Positions 38,079 to 47,769 are shown, counted from the stretch's first letter. The stretch is DNA of 64,000 nt from Paraburkholderia sp. UYCP14C (GCF_004197395.1 NZ_SELS01000006.1:62001-126000); one strand, 5' to 3'. The notes: generated by a model from the letters alone, not told the origin. Numbers and translations: made by a program.

Positions 38079-39326
38079 TCAGGCTGTGTGACGCTTGCGG
38101 TAGCCATCGAGGAAGCGCGCGATCCGGTTGATCGAATCCGCGAGGTCGTCGACGTTCGGCAGGAACACGACGCGGAAGTGATCCGGCGTTTTCCAGTTGA
38201 AGCCGGTGCCCTGCACGAGCAGCACGCGCTCTTCGAGCAGCAGGTCGAGGATGAACTGCTGGTCGTTCTGGATCGGATACACCTTCGGGTCGAGGCGCGG
38301 GAACATGTACAGCGCCGCTTCCGGTTTTACGCAGCTCACGCCGGGGATCGCCGTCAGCATGTCGTAGGCGAGTTCGCGCTGTTTGTACAGCCGCCCGCCG
38401 GGCACGATCAGGTCGTTGATGCTCTGATAGCCGCCGAGCGCGGTCTGGATCGCGTACTGGCCGGGCACGTTCGGGCACAGCCGCATCGACGCGAGGATGC
38501 CGAGCCCTTCCAGATAGTCTTTCGCGAGCCGGCGGTTCTCGCCGGTCAGGCCCGAAATCGCCATCCAGCCGGCGCGATAGCCGCACGAGCGGTAGCTCTT
38601 CGACAGGCTGTTGAACGTGACGGTCAGCACGTCTTCGGACAGCGAGGCCAGCGACGTGTGCGTCTTGCCGTCGTAGACGATCTTGTCGTAGACCTCGTCG
38701 GCGAAGATCACGAGGCCGTGCTGGCGCGCGATCTCGATCAGGCCGAGCAGCAGTTCGTCCGAATACAGTGCGCCGGTCGGGTTGTTCGGGTTGATCACGA
38801 CGAGCGCGCGCGTGTTCGGCGTGATTTTCGCGCGGATGTCATCGAGATCGGGCATCCAGCTATTCGACTCGTCGCAGATGTAGTGCACCGGCGTGCCGCC
38901 CGAGAGGCTCACGCCGGCGGTCCACAACGGGTAGTCGGGCGCGGGCAGCAGCACCTCGTCGCCGTCGTTGACGAGGCCCTGCAGCGCCATCACGATCAGC
39001 TCGGAGGCGCCGTTGCCGATGTAGATGTCGTCGAGCTCGACGCCGTGCACGCCCTTTTGCTGCGTGTAATGCATGATCGCCTTGCGCGCGGCGAACACGC
39101 CCTTCGAATCGGAATAGCCCGACGAGCTGGGCAGGTTCAGGATCATGTCCTGAATGATCTCGTCCGGTGCCTCGAAGCCGAACGGCGCCAGATTGCCGAT
39201 GTTCAGCTTGATGATGCGGTGGCCCTCTTCTTCGAGCCGCTTCGCATGTTCGAGGACGGGCCCGCGAATGTCATAGCAGACATTCAACAATTTGTTGGAT
39301 TTGAGAATCGGTTTCACGGCGGGCAC
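38079..39326 (-). CDS. alaA: Class I aminotransferase, AlaA-like
   Basis: A 415-residue PLP aminotransferase of fold type I. The PLP lysine is in SLSKSYRSCGYRAGW, and the IGNGASELI, NPNNPTGALYS and FADEVYDKI segments are characteristic. Overall it most resembles E. coli AlaA (YfbQ), a glutamate-pyruvate aminotransferase making alanine. Both candidate starts are GTG (39326 or 39317); the first has AGGA four bases upstream. It lies 101 bases before hom in the same direction, an arrangement that may link alanine and threonine family metabolism. The exact amino donor is inferred. Confidence 0.88.
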   Translation of the reverse strand: MPAVKPILKSNKLLNVCYDIRGPVLEHAKRLEEEGHRIIKLNIGNLAPFGFEAPDEIIQDMILNLPSSSGYSDSKGVFAARKAIMHYTQQKGVHGVELDDIYIGNGASELIVMALQGLVNDGDEVLLPAPDYPLWTAGVSLSGGTPVHYICDESNSWMPDLDDIRAKITPNTRALVVINPNNPTGALYSDELLLGLIEIARQHGLVIFADEVYDKIVYDGKTHTSLASLSEDVLTVTFNSLSKSYRSCGYRAGWMAISGLTGENRRLAKDYLEGLGILASMRLCPNVPGQYAIQTALGGYQSINDLIVPGGRLYKQRELAYDMLTAIPGVSCVKPEAALYMFPRLDPKVYPIQNDQQFILDLLLEERVLLVQGTGFNWKTPDHFRVVFLPNVDDLADSINRIARFLDGYRKRHTA

Positions 39327-39795
39327 TTCATCCTGGTTGATGGCTGGGGCAAACCTTGGGCAAACGGGGCCCGGCTGACGACGCCGGGCCGCTCGGATTC
39401 ACCGCGACGGGGAATTCGGACGCGGCGGCACCGGCGCAGGCGGCCGTCCGCGAAATGGGGTCGAACTGTCGAGCGGCCGCGGCTTTCCGGGTTCCGGCGC
39501 GGGAAATAACGCAGCGAAAGCGGGCGATGCCAACACAGGTAGCCGGTGGGCCACGCCGGTGCGCGCAGCGCGGCTTGTGGCGGCGCTTGAGCGAGGGGCG
39601 CCGCAAGGCGGCTAAAAAGTTATAATTTAGCGGATTTTGGCCGACTTCCGCAATGCACCACCCGCATCGGCAAGCCTTTTCGGCCTTTTCGTGTGTCATA
39701 CGCGTCGAACCGCGGCGTCGAACCGCGCGGCCTGTGCGACGTGCAGTCAGGCCGGCAACACGCATGACGTCTCACGACGACTTCGGAAAACCAAT
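39327..39795. other. Divergent intergenic region, aminotransferase / Mth938-like gene
   Basis: About 470 bases. On the left, a hairpin of eight-base arms (39368-39375 and 39383-39390) would lie in the aminotransferase leader. A TATAAT at 39621-39626 is the best -10 for the plus-strand gene and implies a leader of roughly 160 bases. I see no supported gene in it. Confidence 0.45.
39621..39626 (+). promoter_or_regulatory. Candidate -10 box upstream of the Mth938-like gene
   Basis: A consensus TATAAT in GC-rich surroundings, about 170 bases before the start codon. No clear -35 is visible at the usual distance. If used, it may also drive the following arn genes. Confidence 0.45.
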
Positions 39796-40170
39796 TTGAA
39801 ATTACATCAGGATTCCAGCGGCGCGCTGAATACCGTTACCGGCTACGGCGCCGACTACGTCGAAATCAATCTGGTGCGTCACGCGGGCAGCATTCTCGTG
39901 CTGCCGGACGCGCCGGTCATTCCCTGGCCCGTCTCGTCGTTCGAGCAGTTGAGCGCCGAGCATTTCGCGATGCTGGTCGACGCCGCGCCCGAGGTGGTCG
40001 TGTTCGGCAGCGGCGAGCGGCTGCGCTTTCCGCACCCGCGCCTGACCGCCGCGCTGACCGCCAAACGCATCGGCGTCGAAACGATGGACTTCAAGGCAGC
40101 CTGTCGCACCTACAACATCCTGATGGCCGAGGGCCGCAAGGTCGCGGCCGCGTTGCTGATCGAAGCCTGA
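39796..40170 (+). CDS. Mth938-like domain protein (DUF498)
   Basis: A 124-residue single-domain protein of the Mth938/DUF498 family, related to NDUFAF3. Family segments are INLVRHAGSILVLPD, VVVFGSGERLRFPHP and GVETMDFKAACRTYNIL. The start is a TTG at 39796 (then AAATTACATCAG), because homology begins there and no ATG or GTG is available nearby. NDUFAF3 is a complex I assembly factor in mitochondria; the bacterial function is not established. It lies 119 bases before arnT. Confidence 0.85.
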   Translation: MKLHQDSSGALNTVTGYGADYVEINLVRHAGSILVLPDAPVIPWPVSSFEQLSAEHFAMLVDAAPEVVVFGSGERLRFPHPRLTAALTAKRIGVETMDFKAACRTYNILMAEGRKVAAALLIEA

Positions 40171-40289
40171 GGGTGTCCGGCTCCGGCGCATCCCACGTGG
40201 GCTCGCGCCGGGACGCCCGGCCGCCCGCCGTTCTTGCCCCCGCGCCGCGCCCGTGCGCGCGCCGTCGATAACAAAAAGGGTTGAAATTG

Positions 40290-42122
40290 ATGAACGATAC
40301 GCCGTCGAGGCTACCGCTCAACCGCACCGCGCTCCTGTTGCTGGTGCTGGTTCTCGCCGTGATCTGGTTCGTGCCGCTCGGCTGGCGCCACCTGCTGCCG
40401 AGCGACGAAGGCCGCTACGCCGAAATGGCGCGCGAAATGTTCCTGACCGGCGACTGGATCACGCCGCGCTACAACGCCTACAAGTACTTCGAGAAGCCGC
40501 CGCTGCAAACCTGGGCGAACGCGCTGACGTTCGCGTGGTTCGGCATCGGCGAATGGCAGGCGCGCCTCTACACCGCGCTGACGGGCTTCGCCGGCGTGCT
40601 GCTGATCGGTTTCACCGGCGCGCGCGTGTTCAACGCGGCGACCGGCGTGTTCGCGGCGCTCGTGCTCGCCTGCTCGCCGTACTGGAACCTGATGGGCCAC
40701 TTCAACACGCTCGACATGGGCCTGTCGTTCTGGATGGCGCTCACGCTGTGCTCGCTGCTGCTCGCGCAGCGCCCCAACCTGCGGCCGTCGTGCGCTCGCG
40801 GCTGGATGTGGGTCTGCTGGGCGTCGATGGCGCTGGCGGTGCTGTCCAAGGGCCTGGTCGGGCTGATCCTGCCGGGCGCGGTGCTGGTGCTCTACACGCT
40901 GATCGCGCGCGACTGGGCGCTGTGGAAGCGACTGCATCTGGTGAGCGGTCTGATCGTCTTTTTCGCGATCGTGACGCCGTGGTTCGTACTCGTTCAGCAG
41001 CGCAATCCGGAATTCCTGAACTTCTTCTTCATCGTCCAGCAGTTCCAGCGCTATCTGACGCCCGAGCAGAATCGTCCCGGCCCGTTCTACTACTTCGTGC
41101 CGGTGCTGCTGGTGGGCTTCCTGCCGTGGCTGTCGGTGACCGTGCAAAGCGTGCGACACGCGTGGCGCCAGCCGCGCCAGCCGAACGGCTTCGCGCCGGT
41201 CACGCTGATGCTCACGTGGATCGTCTTCATTTTCCTGTTCTTCAGCGCGTCGCACTCGAAGCTGCTGTCCTACACGCTGCCGATCGCGCCGCCGATCGCG
41301 ATGCTGATCGGCATGTATCTGCCGCTCGTCACGCGCGAGCAGCTCCGGCGCCATCTGGCGGGCTACGCGCTGTTTTTCGTGGTCGCCGCGTTCGCGGCGC
41401 TGTTCTTGCCGCGCTTCGGCACCGCGCGCAACCCGGCCGCGCTCTATGTCGCATTCCGCGTGTGGGTGCTGGCCGCGCTGGCCGTCGCGTTCGTCCTCAC
41501 GCTGTTCGCGCTGTGGCTGAACCGCCGCGGCCAGGGTGGCGTGGGCGCCAACGCGCGGGTCGGTCTCGGCAGCCTCGCCGCGTTCGGCGCGGGCTGGGTG
41601 CTGCTCGGCACGATCGCGGGCACCGGCCACGACGTGTTCGGGCGTCTGAGCTCCGGCGCGCCGCTCGCCCCCGCGATCAAGGCGGAGCTCGCGCAGCTGC
41701 CGCCCGACACGCCGTTCTACTCGGTCGGCGTGCTCGACCACACGCTGCCGTTCTACATCGGCCACACGATGATCATGGTCGCGCACCCGGACGAGCTCGC
41801 GTTCGGCGTGTCCGTCGAGCCGCAAAAATGGGTGCCGACGGAAGACGCGTGGATCGAGCGCTGGAAAGCCGATCGCTATGCGCTCGCGCTGATCCCGCCC
41901 CCGACCTACGACCGCCTCGTCAAGCAAGGCGTGCCGATGCAGGTGATCGCGCGCGACTCGCGCCGCGTGGTGGTGATGAAGCCGCTCGCCGACGCGGCGC
42001 CGGCCGCCGCCGGCCCTGCCGACGCCGCAACGGCCGCGCCCGCTTCCGCCGCTTCGACAGTCGCCGAGACGCCGCCCGCGGCATCGGCCACGGCGGCCCC
42101 CGCCTCCGCGGCCAAGCCCTAA
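40290..42122 (+). CDS. arnT: Lipid A 4-amino-4-deoxy-L-arabinose transferase ArnT (GT39)
   Basis: An integral inner-membrane transferase of about 610 residues that moves L-Ara4N from undecaprenyl phosphate to lipid A on the periplasmic face. The first periplasmic loop contains the catalytic acidic motif LPSDEGRYAEMARE near residue 38, followed by EKPPLQTWANAL. About 12 hydrophobic segments and a C-terminal periplasmic domain follow, then an Ala/Pro-rich tail of about 40 residues. I chose the ATG at 40290, nine bases after AAGGG; an in-frame TTG at 40281 is possible. The neighbouring genes supply its donor. Confidence 0.92.
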   Translation: MNDTPSRLPLNRTALLLLVLVLAVIWFVPLGWRHLLPSDEGRYAEMAREMFLTGDWITPRYNAYKYFEKPPLQTWANALTFAWFGIGEWQARLYTALTGFAGVLLIGFTGARVFNAATGVFAALVLACSPYWNLMGHFNTLDMGLSFWMALTLCSLLLAQRPNLRPSCARGWMWVCWASMALAVLSKGLVGLILPGAVLVLYTLIARDWALWKRLHLVSGLIVFFAIVTPWFVLVQQRNPEFLNFFFIVQQFQRYLTPEQNRPGPFYYFVPVLLVGFLPWLSVTVQSVRHAWRQPRQPNGFAPVTLMLTWIVFIFLFFSASHSKLLSYTLPIAPPIAMLIGMYLPLVTREQLRRHLAGYALFFVVAAFAALFLPRFGTARNPAALYVAFRVWVLAALAVAFVLTLFALWLNRRGQGGVGANARVGLGSLAAFGAGWVLLGTIAGTGHDVFGRLSSGAPLAPAIKAELAQLPPDTPFYSVGVLDHTLPFYIGHTMIMVAHPDELAFGVSVEPQKWVPTEDAWIERWKADRYALALIPPPTYDRLVKQGVPMQVIARDSRRVVVMKPLADAAPAAAGPADAATAAPASAASTVAETPPAASATAAPASAAKP

Positions 42123-42146
42123 CCCTTTCGAGAGCCAGACCGTTCG

Positions 42147-42518
42147 ATGAACCCCATTTCCCTCTTCTGCATCCTCGCCGGCGTCTCGCTGAATGCCGGC
42201 GCGCAACTGCTGCTCAAGGCCGGCACGAATGCCGTTGGACACTTCGAATTCACCCGTGCGAACATCCTGCCCATCGGCTTCAGGCTGGCGACCCAGCCGC
42301 CGATCATCGGCGGGGTCGCCTGCTACGTGATCAGCCTGGTGGTGTGGATCGTCGGGCTCTCGCGCGTGGACGTGTCGATCGCCTATCCGATGCTGTCGCT
42401 CGGCTACGTCGTCAACGCGATCGCGGCGTGGTATCTGTTCGGCGAAGTGATGTCGGTGCAGAAGCTGGTCGGCATCGGCATCATTCTCCTCGGCGTGGTC
42501 GTGCTGACGCGCAGCTAG
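42147..42518 (+). CDS. ArnE/ArnF-like SMR-family membrane protein
   Basis: A 123-residue, four-helix protein of the EmrE-like small multidrug resistance fold. The segments LAGVSLNAGAQLLLKAG, VDVSIAYPMLSLGYVVNA and LVGIGIILLGVVVL are typical of ArnE and ArnF, which together flip undecaprenyl-phosphate-L-Ara4N across the inner membrane. Only one such subunit is present here, so it may function as a homodimer or pair with a partner encoded elsewhere. It starts 25 bases after arnT. Confidence 0.88.
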   Translation: MNPISLFCILAGVSLNAGAQLLLKAGTNAVGHFEFTRANILPIGFRLATQPPIIGGVACYVISLVVWIVGLSRVDVSIAYPMLSLGYVVNAIAAWYLFGEVMSVQKLVGIGIILLGVVVLTRS

Positions 42519-42565
42519 GCACGGCGACCCGCGCAGGAACCCGCGCGGCACACGAGCCGCCTAAG

Positions 42566-42610
42566 CCTGCCGTAAGGTAGGCCGCGGTAAGCTGTGCGGT
42601 TGCGTTTTTT
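42566..42610 (+). terminator. Possible weak terminator before arnB
   Basis: A seven-base hairpin with one G-U pair (42566-42572 and 42577-42583), then a second small dyad and six T at 42605-42610. It may partly separate arnT-flippase from arnB onward. Confidence 0.35.
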
Positions 42611-42694
42611 CAGCCGCGGGCTTGGGTTTGCGCGTAGTTTGTGGTTTACTTCGCGCCCGTCGGGCTGCGCCCCTTTCAATCGAGCGATGCATTC

Positions 42695-43846
42695 ATGAGC
42701 CAGTCACAAGTCCCGTTTTTGCCGTTTGTCAAACCCGAGATCGATGAGGAAACGATCCAGGGCGTCGCCGACGTGCTGCGTTCCGGCTGGATCACCACCG
42801 GCCCGCAGAACCAGAAGTTCGAGGCCGCGCTGTCCGAATTCTGCGGCGGCCGCCCGGTGCGCACGTTCAATTCCGGTACCGCGACGCTCGAAATCGGCCT
42901 GCGCATCGCCGGCGTCGGTCCCGGCGACGAAGTCATCACGACGCCGGCCACCTGGGTGTCGACCTGCAACGTGATCCTCGAAACCGGCGCGACGCCGGTG
43001 TTCGCCGATATCGACCCGGTCACGCGCAACATCGACCTCGATCTGCTCGAAAAAGCCATCACACCGCGCACCAAGGCGCTGATTCCCGTCTATCTGTCCG
43101 GCCTGCCGGTCGACATGGACCGTCTGTACGCGATCGCCCGCGCGCACAAGCTGCGCGTGATCGAAGACGCCGCACAGGCGTTCGGCTCCACCTGGAACGG
43201 CGAGCGCATCGGCAAGCTCGGCGACATCGTGTCGTTCAGCTTTCACGCGAACAAGAACCTGACCTCGGTCGAGGGTGGCGCGCTCGTGCTGAACAACGAA
43301 GAAGAAGCGCTGCTCGCCCAGAAGTACCGGCTGCAGGGCATTACGCGCACCGGCTTCGACGGCATGGACTGCGACGTGCTCGGCGGCAAGTACAACCTGA
43401 CCGACGTCGCCGCGCGCGTCGGCCTCGGCCAGCTGCCGCATCTCGAGCGCTTCATCGCGCAGCGCAAAAAGCTCGCGCGCGCGTACTTCGCGCACCTCGA
43501 GGGCGGCGCGGCCGTGAAGCTCGGCGTGGGCCTGCCGTTCGCGGACTTCGAAAACAGCAACTGGCACATGTTCCAGATCACACTGCCGCTCGAGAAACTG
43601 TCGATCGACCGCGCCGGTTTCATGGGTGAACTGAAGGAGCGCGGCATCGGCTCGGGCGTGCACTACCCGGCGCTGCACCTGTTTTCCCTGTACCGCGCGC
43701 GCGGCTTCAAGGAAGGCATGTTCCCGCACGCGGAGCGCTTCGGCGCCACCACCGTCACGCTGCCGCTCTTCACGCTGATGAACGAAGGCGACGTCGAGCG
43801 CGTGTGCCGCGCGGTCAACGAAATTTGCGAACACTACGGAAAGTAA
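42695..43846 (+). CDS. arnB: UDP-4-amino-4-deoxy-L-arabinose-oxoglutarate aminotransferase
   Basis: A DegT/DnrJ/EryC1-type PLP aminotransferase of 383 residues that aminates UDP-4-keto-pentose to UDP-L-Ara4N using glutamate. The PLP lysine is in SFHANKNLTSVEGG near residue 185, and the GSTWNGERIG segment and C-terminal GSGVHYPALHLF are typical. The ATG at 42695 begins the family sequence. Six bases separate it from arnC. It is the first of five closely packed genes. Confidence 0.94.
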   Translation: MSQSQVPFLPFVKPEIDEETIQGVADVLRSGWITTGPQNQKFEAALSEFCGGRPVRTFNSGTATLEIGLRIAGVGPGDEVITTPATWVSTCNVILETGATPVFADIDPVTRNIDLDLLEKAITPRTKALIPVYLSGLPVDMDRLYAIARAHKLRVIEDAAQAFGSTWNGERIGKLGDIVSFSFHANKNLTSVEGGALVLNNEEEALLAQKYRLQGITRTGFDGMDCDVLGGKYNLTDVAARVGLGQLPHLERFIAQRKKLARAYFAHLEGGAAVKLGVGLPFADFENSNWHMFQITLPLEKLSIDRAGFMGELKERGIGSGVHYPALHLFSLYRARGFKEGMFPHAERFGATTVTLPLFTLMNEGDVERVCRAVNEICEHYGK

Positions 43847-43852
43847 GCGGAC

Positions 43853-44896
43853 ATGACTTATTCGGAACATCGCGCCGTCGCACCGGAAGTGTCGATCATC
43901 GTCCCGGTGTACAACGAGGAAGCCGGACTGGCCGCGCTGTTCGCGCGCCTCTATCCGGCGCTCGACGCGCTCGGCACCGGCTATGAAGTGATCTTCATCA
44001 ACGACGGCAGCCGCGACAAATCCGCGGCGCTGCTCGCCGAGCAGTTTCGCGCGCGCCCCGACACGACGCGCGTGATCCTGCTGAACGGCAACTACGGCCA
44101 GCACATGGCGATTCTCGCGGGCTTCGAGCAGTCGCGCGGCGACATCGTCATCACGCTCGACGCCGACCTGCAGAATCCGCCCGAGGAAATCGGCAAGCTC
44201 GTCGCGAAGATGCGCGAGGGCTACGACTACGTCGGCACGATCCGCCTGCAGCGCCAGGACAGCCTGTGGCGCCGCAAGGCCTCGCGCGCGATGAACCATC
44301 TGCGCGAGCGCATCACGCGCATCAAGATGACCGACCAGGGCTGCATGCTGCGCGCGTACAGCCGTCACATCATCGATACGATCAATCGCTGCGGTGAGAT
44401 CAACACGTTCATCCCGGCGCTTGCGTACACGTTCGCGCAGAATCCGGTGGAAATCGAGGTCGCGCACGAAGAGCGTTTCGCCGGCGAATCGAAGTACTCG
44501 CTGTACTCGCTGATCCGCCTGAATTTCGACCTCGTCACCGGCTTCTCGGTGGTGCCGCTGCAATGGCTGTCGTTCATCGGCGTGATCCTGTCGATAGGGT
44601 CCGCGGCGCTGTTCGTCCTGCTGCTGATTCGCCGCTTCATCATCGGCGCGGAAGTTCAGGGTGTGTTCACGCTGTTCGCTATCACCTTCTTCCTGCTCGG
44701 CGTGATCATCTTCGCGCTCGGCCTGCTCGGCGAATACATCGGCCGGATCTATCAGCAGGTGCGTGCGCGGCCGCGTTATCTGGTGCAAACCATTCTCGAA
44801 GAACGCGACGGCGCGGCCGTTGCCGAAGCGCCGCGTCCGACCGTCGTGCAAGGCGCGCAGCCGGTGCCGGTCGGCGATCAGGGGCGTACGCAATGA
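43853..44896 (+). CDS. arnC: Undecaprenyl-phosphate 4-formamido-L-arabinose transferase
   Basis: A GT2 glycosyltransferase of 347 residues that moves L-Ara4FN from UDP to undecaprenyl phosphate. The nucleotide-binding start VSIIVPVYNEEAGL and the DxD region ITLDADLQNPPEEI are clear, and two C-terminal membrane helices (about 235-300) anchor it in the inner membrane. GtrB/dolichyl-phosphate-mannose synthase relatives share the fold, but the arn context identifies it. Its stop overlaps the next gene by four bases (ATGA). Confidence 0.93.
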   Translation: MTYSEHRAVAPEVSIIVPVYNEEAGLAALFARLYPALDALGTGYEVIFINDGSRDKSAALLAEQFRARPDTTRVILLNGNYGQHMAILAGFEQSRGDIVITLDADLQNPPEEIGKLVAKMREGYDYVGTIRLQRQDSLWRRKASRAMNHLRERITRIKMTDQGCMLRAYSRHIIDTINRCGEINTFIPALAYTFAQNPVEIEVAHEERFAGESKYSLYSLIRLNFDLVTGFSVVPLQWLSFIGVILSIGSAALFVLLLIRRFIIGAEVQGVFTLFAITFFLLGVIIFALGLLGEYIGRIYQQVRARPRYLVQTILEERDGAAVAEAPRPTVVQGAQPVPVGDQGRTQ

Positions 44897-45822
44897 AGCC
44901 GCGCGCCGTCGTCTTCGCGTATCACAACGTCGGCGTGCGCTGCCTGCAGGTGCTGCTCGCGCGCGGCGTCGACGTCGCCCTCGTCGTCACGCACGAAGAC
45001 AACCCGAGCGAGAACATCTGGTTCGGCAGCGTGGCATCGGTGGCGGCCGAGCACGGCATCCCGGTCGTCACGCCGGCCGATCCGAAGAGTCCGGAACTGC
45101 GCGCCGCGGTGAGCGCCGCGCGGCCGGACTTCATCTTCTCGTTCTATTACCGCCACATGTTGCCGCTCGAGCTGCTCGCGATGGCCGCACGGGGCGCTTA
45201 CAACATGCACGGCTCGCTGCTGCCGAAGTATCGCGGTCGCGTGCCGACCAACTGGGCGGTGCTCAACGGCGAAAGCGAAACCGGCGCGACGCTGCACGAA
45301 ATGGCGGCCAAGCCAGACGCGGGCGCGATCATTGCGCAAACCCCGGTGCCGATCCTGCCCGACGACACCGCCGCGCAGGTCTTCGACAAGGTCACGGTCG
45401 CCGCCGAGCAGACGCTGTGGCGCGTGCTGCCGGCGCTGCTCGCGGGCGAGGCGCCGCATCTGCCGAACGATCTCGCGCACGGCAGCTACTACGGCGGGCG
45501 CAAGCCTGAAGACGGCCGCATCGACTGGAGCCAGTCCGCGCAGCAGGTCTACAACCTGATCCGCGCGGTCGCGCCGCCGTATCCGGGCGCTTTCGCCGAT
45601 CTGAACGGCCACCGTTTCATCGTCGCGCGCGCGCGGCTCGCCGCGCCCGGCGCGCTCCGCTCGGATTTGCCCCCGGGCCTGCACGTAAGCGATAATGCCG
45701 TTTTCGCGATCTGCGGCGACGGCCGCGCGATCAACATCCACGAATTGCGGCACCAGCACGACGGCGGCGAGACTGCCGTCAGTCCGGCGGAACTCGCCCA
45801 GCTCATCCAATCTCATTCATGA
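44893..45822 (+). CDS. arnA: UDP-L-Ara4N formyltransferase (ArnA N-terminal function, stand-alone)
   Basis: A 309-residue protein equal to the N-terminal half of enterobacterial ArnA, which formylates UDP-L-Ara4N with N10-formyltetrahydrofolate. The Met-tRNA-formyltransferase-like active site is intact: [12 protein letters not shown] with the conserved Asn and His near residue 102, and the catalytic Asp in KPDAGAI. A C-terminal OB-like domain follows. It overlaps both neighbours by four bases (ATGA each side). The following gene encodes the other half of ArnA, so the two activities are on separate chains here. Confidence 0.93.
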   Translation: MKPRAVVFAYHNVGVRCLQVLLARGVDVALVVTHEDNPSENIWFGSVASVAAEHGIPVVTPADPKSPELRAAVSAARPDFIFSFYYRHMLPLELLAMAARGAYNMHGSLLPKYRGRVPTNWAVLNGESETGATLHEMAAKPDAGAIIAQTPVPILPDDTAAQVFDKVTVAAEQTLWRVLPALLAGEAPHLPNDLAHGSYYGGRKPEDGRIDWSQSAQQVYNLIRAVAPPYPGAFADLNGHRFIVARARLAAPGALRSDLPPGLHVSDNAVFAICGDGRAINIHELRHQHDGGETAVSPAELAQLIQSHS

Positions 45823-46865
45823 AAAAAGTCCTGATTCTGGGTGTGAATGGCTTCATCGGCCATCACCTGTCCAAACGCATTCTCGAAACGACCGACTGGG
45901 AAGTGTTCGGGATGGACATGCAGACCGAACGTCTCGGCGACCTCGTCAATCATGAGCGGATGCACTTCTTCGAAGGCGACATCACGATCAACAAGGAGTG
46001 GGTCGAATATCACATCAAGAAGTGCGATGTGATTCTGCCGCTCGTCGCGATCGCCACGCCCGCAACGTATGTGAAGCAGCCGCTGCGCGTGTTCGAACTC
46101 GACTTCGAAGCGAACCTGCCGATCGTGCGTTCGGCCGTCAAGTACGGCAAGCATCTGGTGTTTCCGTCGACCTCCGAGGTCTACGGCATGTGCACGGACG
46201 AGCAGTTCGATCCGGAAGAATCGCAGCTGTCGTACGGCCCGATCAACAAGCCGCGCTGGATCTACGCATGCTCGAAGCAGCTGATGGACCGCGTGATCTG
46301 GGGCTACGGCATGGAAGGCCTGAACTTCACGCTGTTCCGTCCGTTCAACTGGATCGGCCCGGGCCTCGACTCGATCTACACGCCGAAGGAAGGTAGCTCG
46401 CGCGTGGTCACGCAGTTCCTCGGCCATATCGTGCGCGGCGAGAACATCAGCCTCGTCGACGGCGGCGCGCAGAAGCGCGCGTTCACGGATATCGACGACG
46501 GCATCGGCGCGCTGATGAAGATCATCGAGAACAAGAACGGCGTCGCCACCGGCAAGATCTACAACATCGGCAACCCGACCAACAACTTCTCGGTGCGTGA
46601 GCTCGCGCACAAGATGCTGGCACTCGCGGCCGAATACCCCGAATACGCGGACTCGGCCAAGCAGGTGCAACTGGTCGAAACGTCGTCGGGCGCCTACTAC
46701 GGCAACGGCTATCAGGACGTGCAGAACCGCGTGCCGAAGATCGACAACACGATGCAGGAACTCGGCTGGGCCCCCAGGTCGACTTTCGACGAAGCGCTGC
46801 GCAAGATTTTCGAGGCGTATCGCGGCCACGTCGCGGAAGCCCGCGCACTCGTCGAACAGCAATAA
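45819..46865 (+). CDS. arnA: UDP-glucuronate decarboxylase (ArnA C-terminal function, stand-alone)
   Basis: A 348-residue SDR-fold enzyme equal to the C-terminal half of enterobacterial ArnA. It oxidises and decarboxylates UDP-glucuronate to UDP-4-keto-pentose with NAD. The Rossmann motif [10 protein letters not shown] is at the N-terminus; the catalytic Ser-Glu pair is in [10 protein letters not shown], the Tyr-Lys pair in YACSKQ, and the Arg in AQKRAFTDI corresponds to the essential Arg of ArnA. All key residues are present. It starts inside the previous stop (ATGA). Confidence 0.94.
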   Translation: MKKVLILGVNGFIGHHLSKRILETTDWEVFGMDMQTERLGDLVNHERMHFFEGDITINKEWVEYHIKKCDVILPLVAIATPATYVKQPLRVFELDFEANLPIVRSAVKYGKHLVFPSTSEVYGMCTDEQFDPEESQLSYGPINKPRWIYACSKQLMDRVIWGYGMEGLNFTLFRPFNWIGPGLDSIYTPKEGSSRVVTQFLGHIVRGENISLVDGGAQKRAFTDIDDGIGALMKIIENKNGVATGKIYNIGNPTNNFSVRELAHKMLALAAEYPEYADSAKQVQLVETSSGAYYGNGYQDVQNRVPKIDNTMQELGWAPRSTFDEALRKIFEAYRGHVAEARALVEQQ

Positions 46866-46875
46866 GGGCGCGTCC

Positions 46876-47769
46876 TTGGCTCGCATCGTCCTGAAGATCG
46901 ACGTCGACACGCTGCGCGGCACCCGCGAAGGCGTGCCGAATCTCGCGCGCATCTTCGATCGCTTCAAGGCGCGCGCCACCTTCCTGTTCAGCCTCGGGCC
47001 CGACCACACCGGTTGGGCGATGCGCCGCGTGCTGCGGCCGGGCTTTCTGAAGAAGGTGTCGCGCACGTCGGTGGTCGAGCATTACGGCGTGAAGCAACTG
47101 ATGTACGGCGTGCTGCTGCCCGGTCCGGACATCGGCGCGAAGGCCGCGGCCGAGATGCGCGCGATCCACGAAGCCGGCTTCGAGTGCGGCATCCATACGT
47201 GGGATCACGTGTACTGGCAGGACAACGTGCGGGCCAAAGATCGCGCATGGACCGTCGCGCAGATGCAGCAGAGCCACGCGCGCTTCATCGAGGTATTCGG
47301 CGCGCCGCCCGTCACGCACGGCGCGGCGGGCTGGCAGATGAACGGGCACGCGTTCCAGCAGATCGACGCGTGGGGCATGCGCTACGCGTCCGACGGCCGC
47401 GGCCACTCGCCTTATCTGCCGGTGGTCGACGGCAAGACGCTGACGCACGTGCAGATGCCGACCACGCTGCCGACGCTCGACGAAGTACTGGGCGTCGACG
47501 GTGTCGACACGCACAACGTCGCCGCCTGGATGCTGAAGCAAACCGAAAAAAATCCGCACGACCAGGTGTTCACGCTGCACGCGGAACTCGAAGGACAGAA
47601 ACTCGCGCCGGTATTCGAACAATTGCTCGAAGGCTGGCGCGCGCAAGGCCACACGTTCGCGACGATGGGCGATTACTACGCCACGCTAGACCGCGACACG
47701 CTGCCATCGTACCCTGTAACGTGGGGTGAGATTCCGGGGCGCTCCGGCGAACTGATCGTCCAGCCCTGA
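46876..47769 (+). CDS. arnD: 4-deoxy-4-formamido-L-arabinose-phosphoundecaprenol deformylase
   Basis: A NodB-type polysaccharide deacetylase fold protein of 297 residues that removes the formyl group from undecaprenyl-P-L-Ara4FN before flipping. The metal Asp is in KIDVDTLRG near the N-terminus and the HxxxH pair is GIHTWDH; HGAAGWQMNG and TLHAELEGQ complete the site. The start is a TTG at 46876 with AAGGG seven bases upstream; the preceding bases of this frame lie inside the decarboxylase gene. It ends the arn cluster. A seven-base dyad spans its stop codon. Confidence 0.92.
   Translation: MARIVLKIDVDTLRGTREGVPNLARIFDRFKARATFLFSLGPDHTGWAMRRVLRPGFLKKVSRTSVVEHYGVKQLMYGVLLPGPDIGAKAAAEMRAIHEAGFECGIHTWDHVYWQDNVRAKDRAWTVAQMQQSHARFIEVFGAPPVTHGAAGWQMNGHAFQQIDAWGMRYASDGRGHSPYLPVVDGKTLTHVQMPTTLPTLDEVLGVDGVDTHNVAAWMLKQTEKNPHDQVFTLHAELEGQKLAPVFEQLLEGWRAQGHTFATMGDYYATLDRDTLPSYPVTWGEIPGRSGELIVQP

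Noticed and set aside
42566-42610. Strong terminator splitting the arn cluster
   Set aside because: The stem is short with a G-U pair and is separated from the T-run; I kept it only as a weak candidate.
44893-46865. Frameshifted arnA pseudogene
   Set aside because: Both halves are full domains with intact catalytic residues and a proper ATGA start/stop overlap; split ArnA is better explained as true gene architecture.
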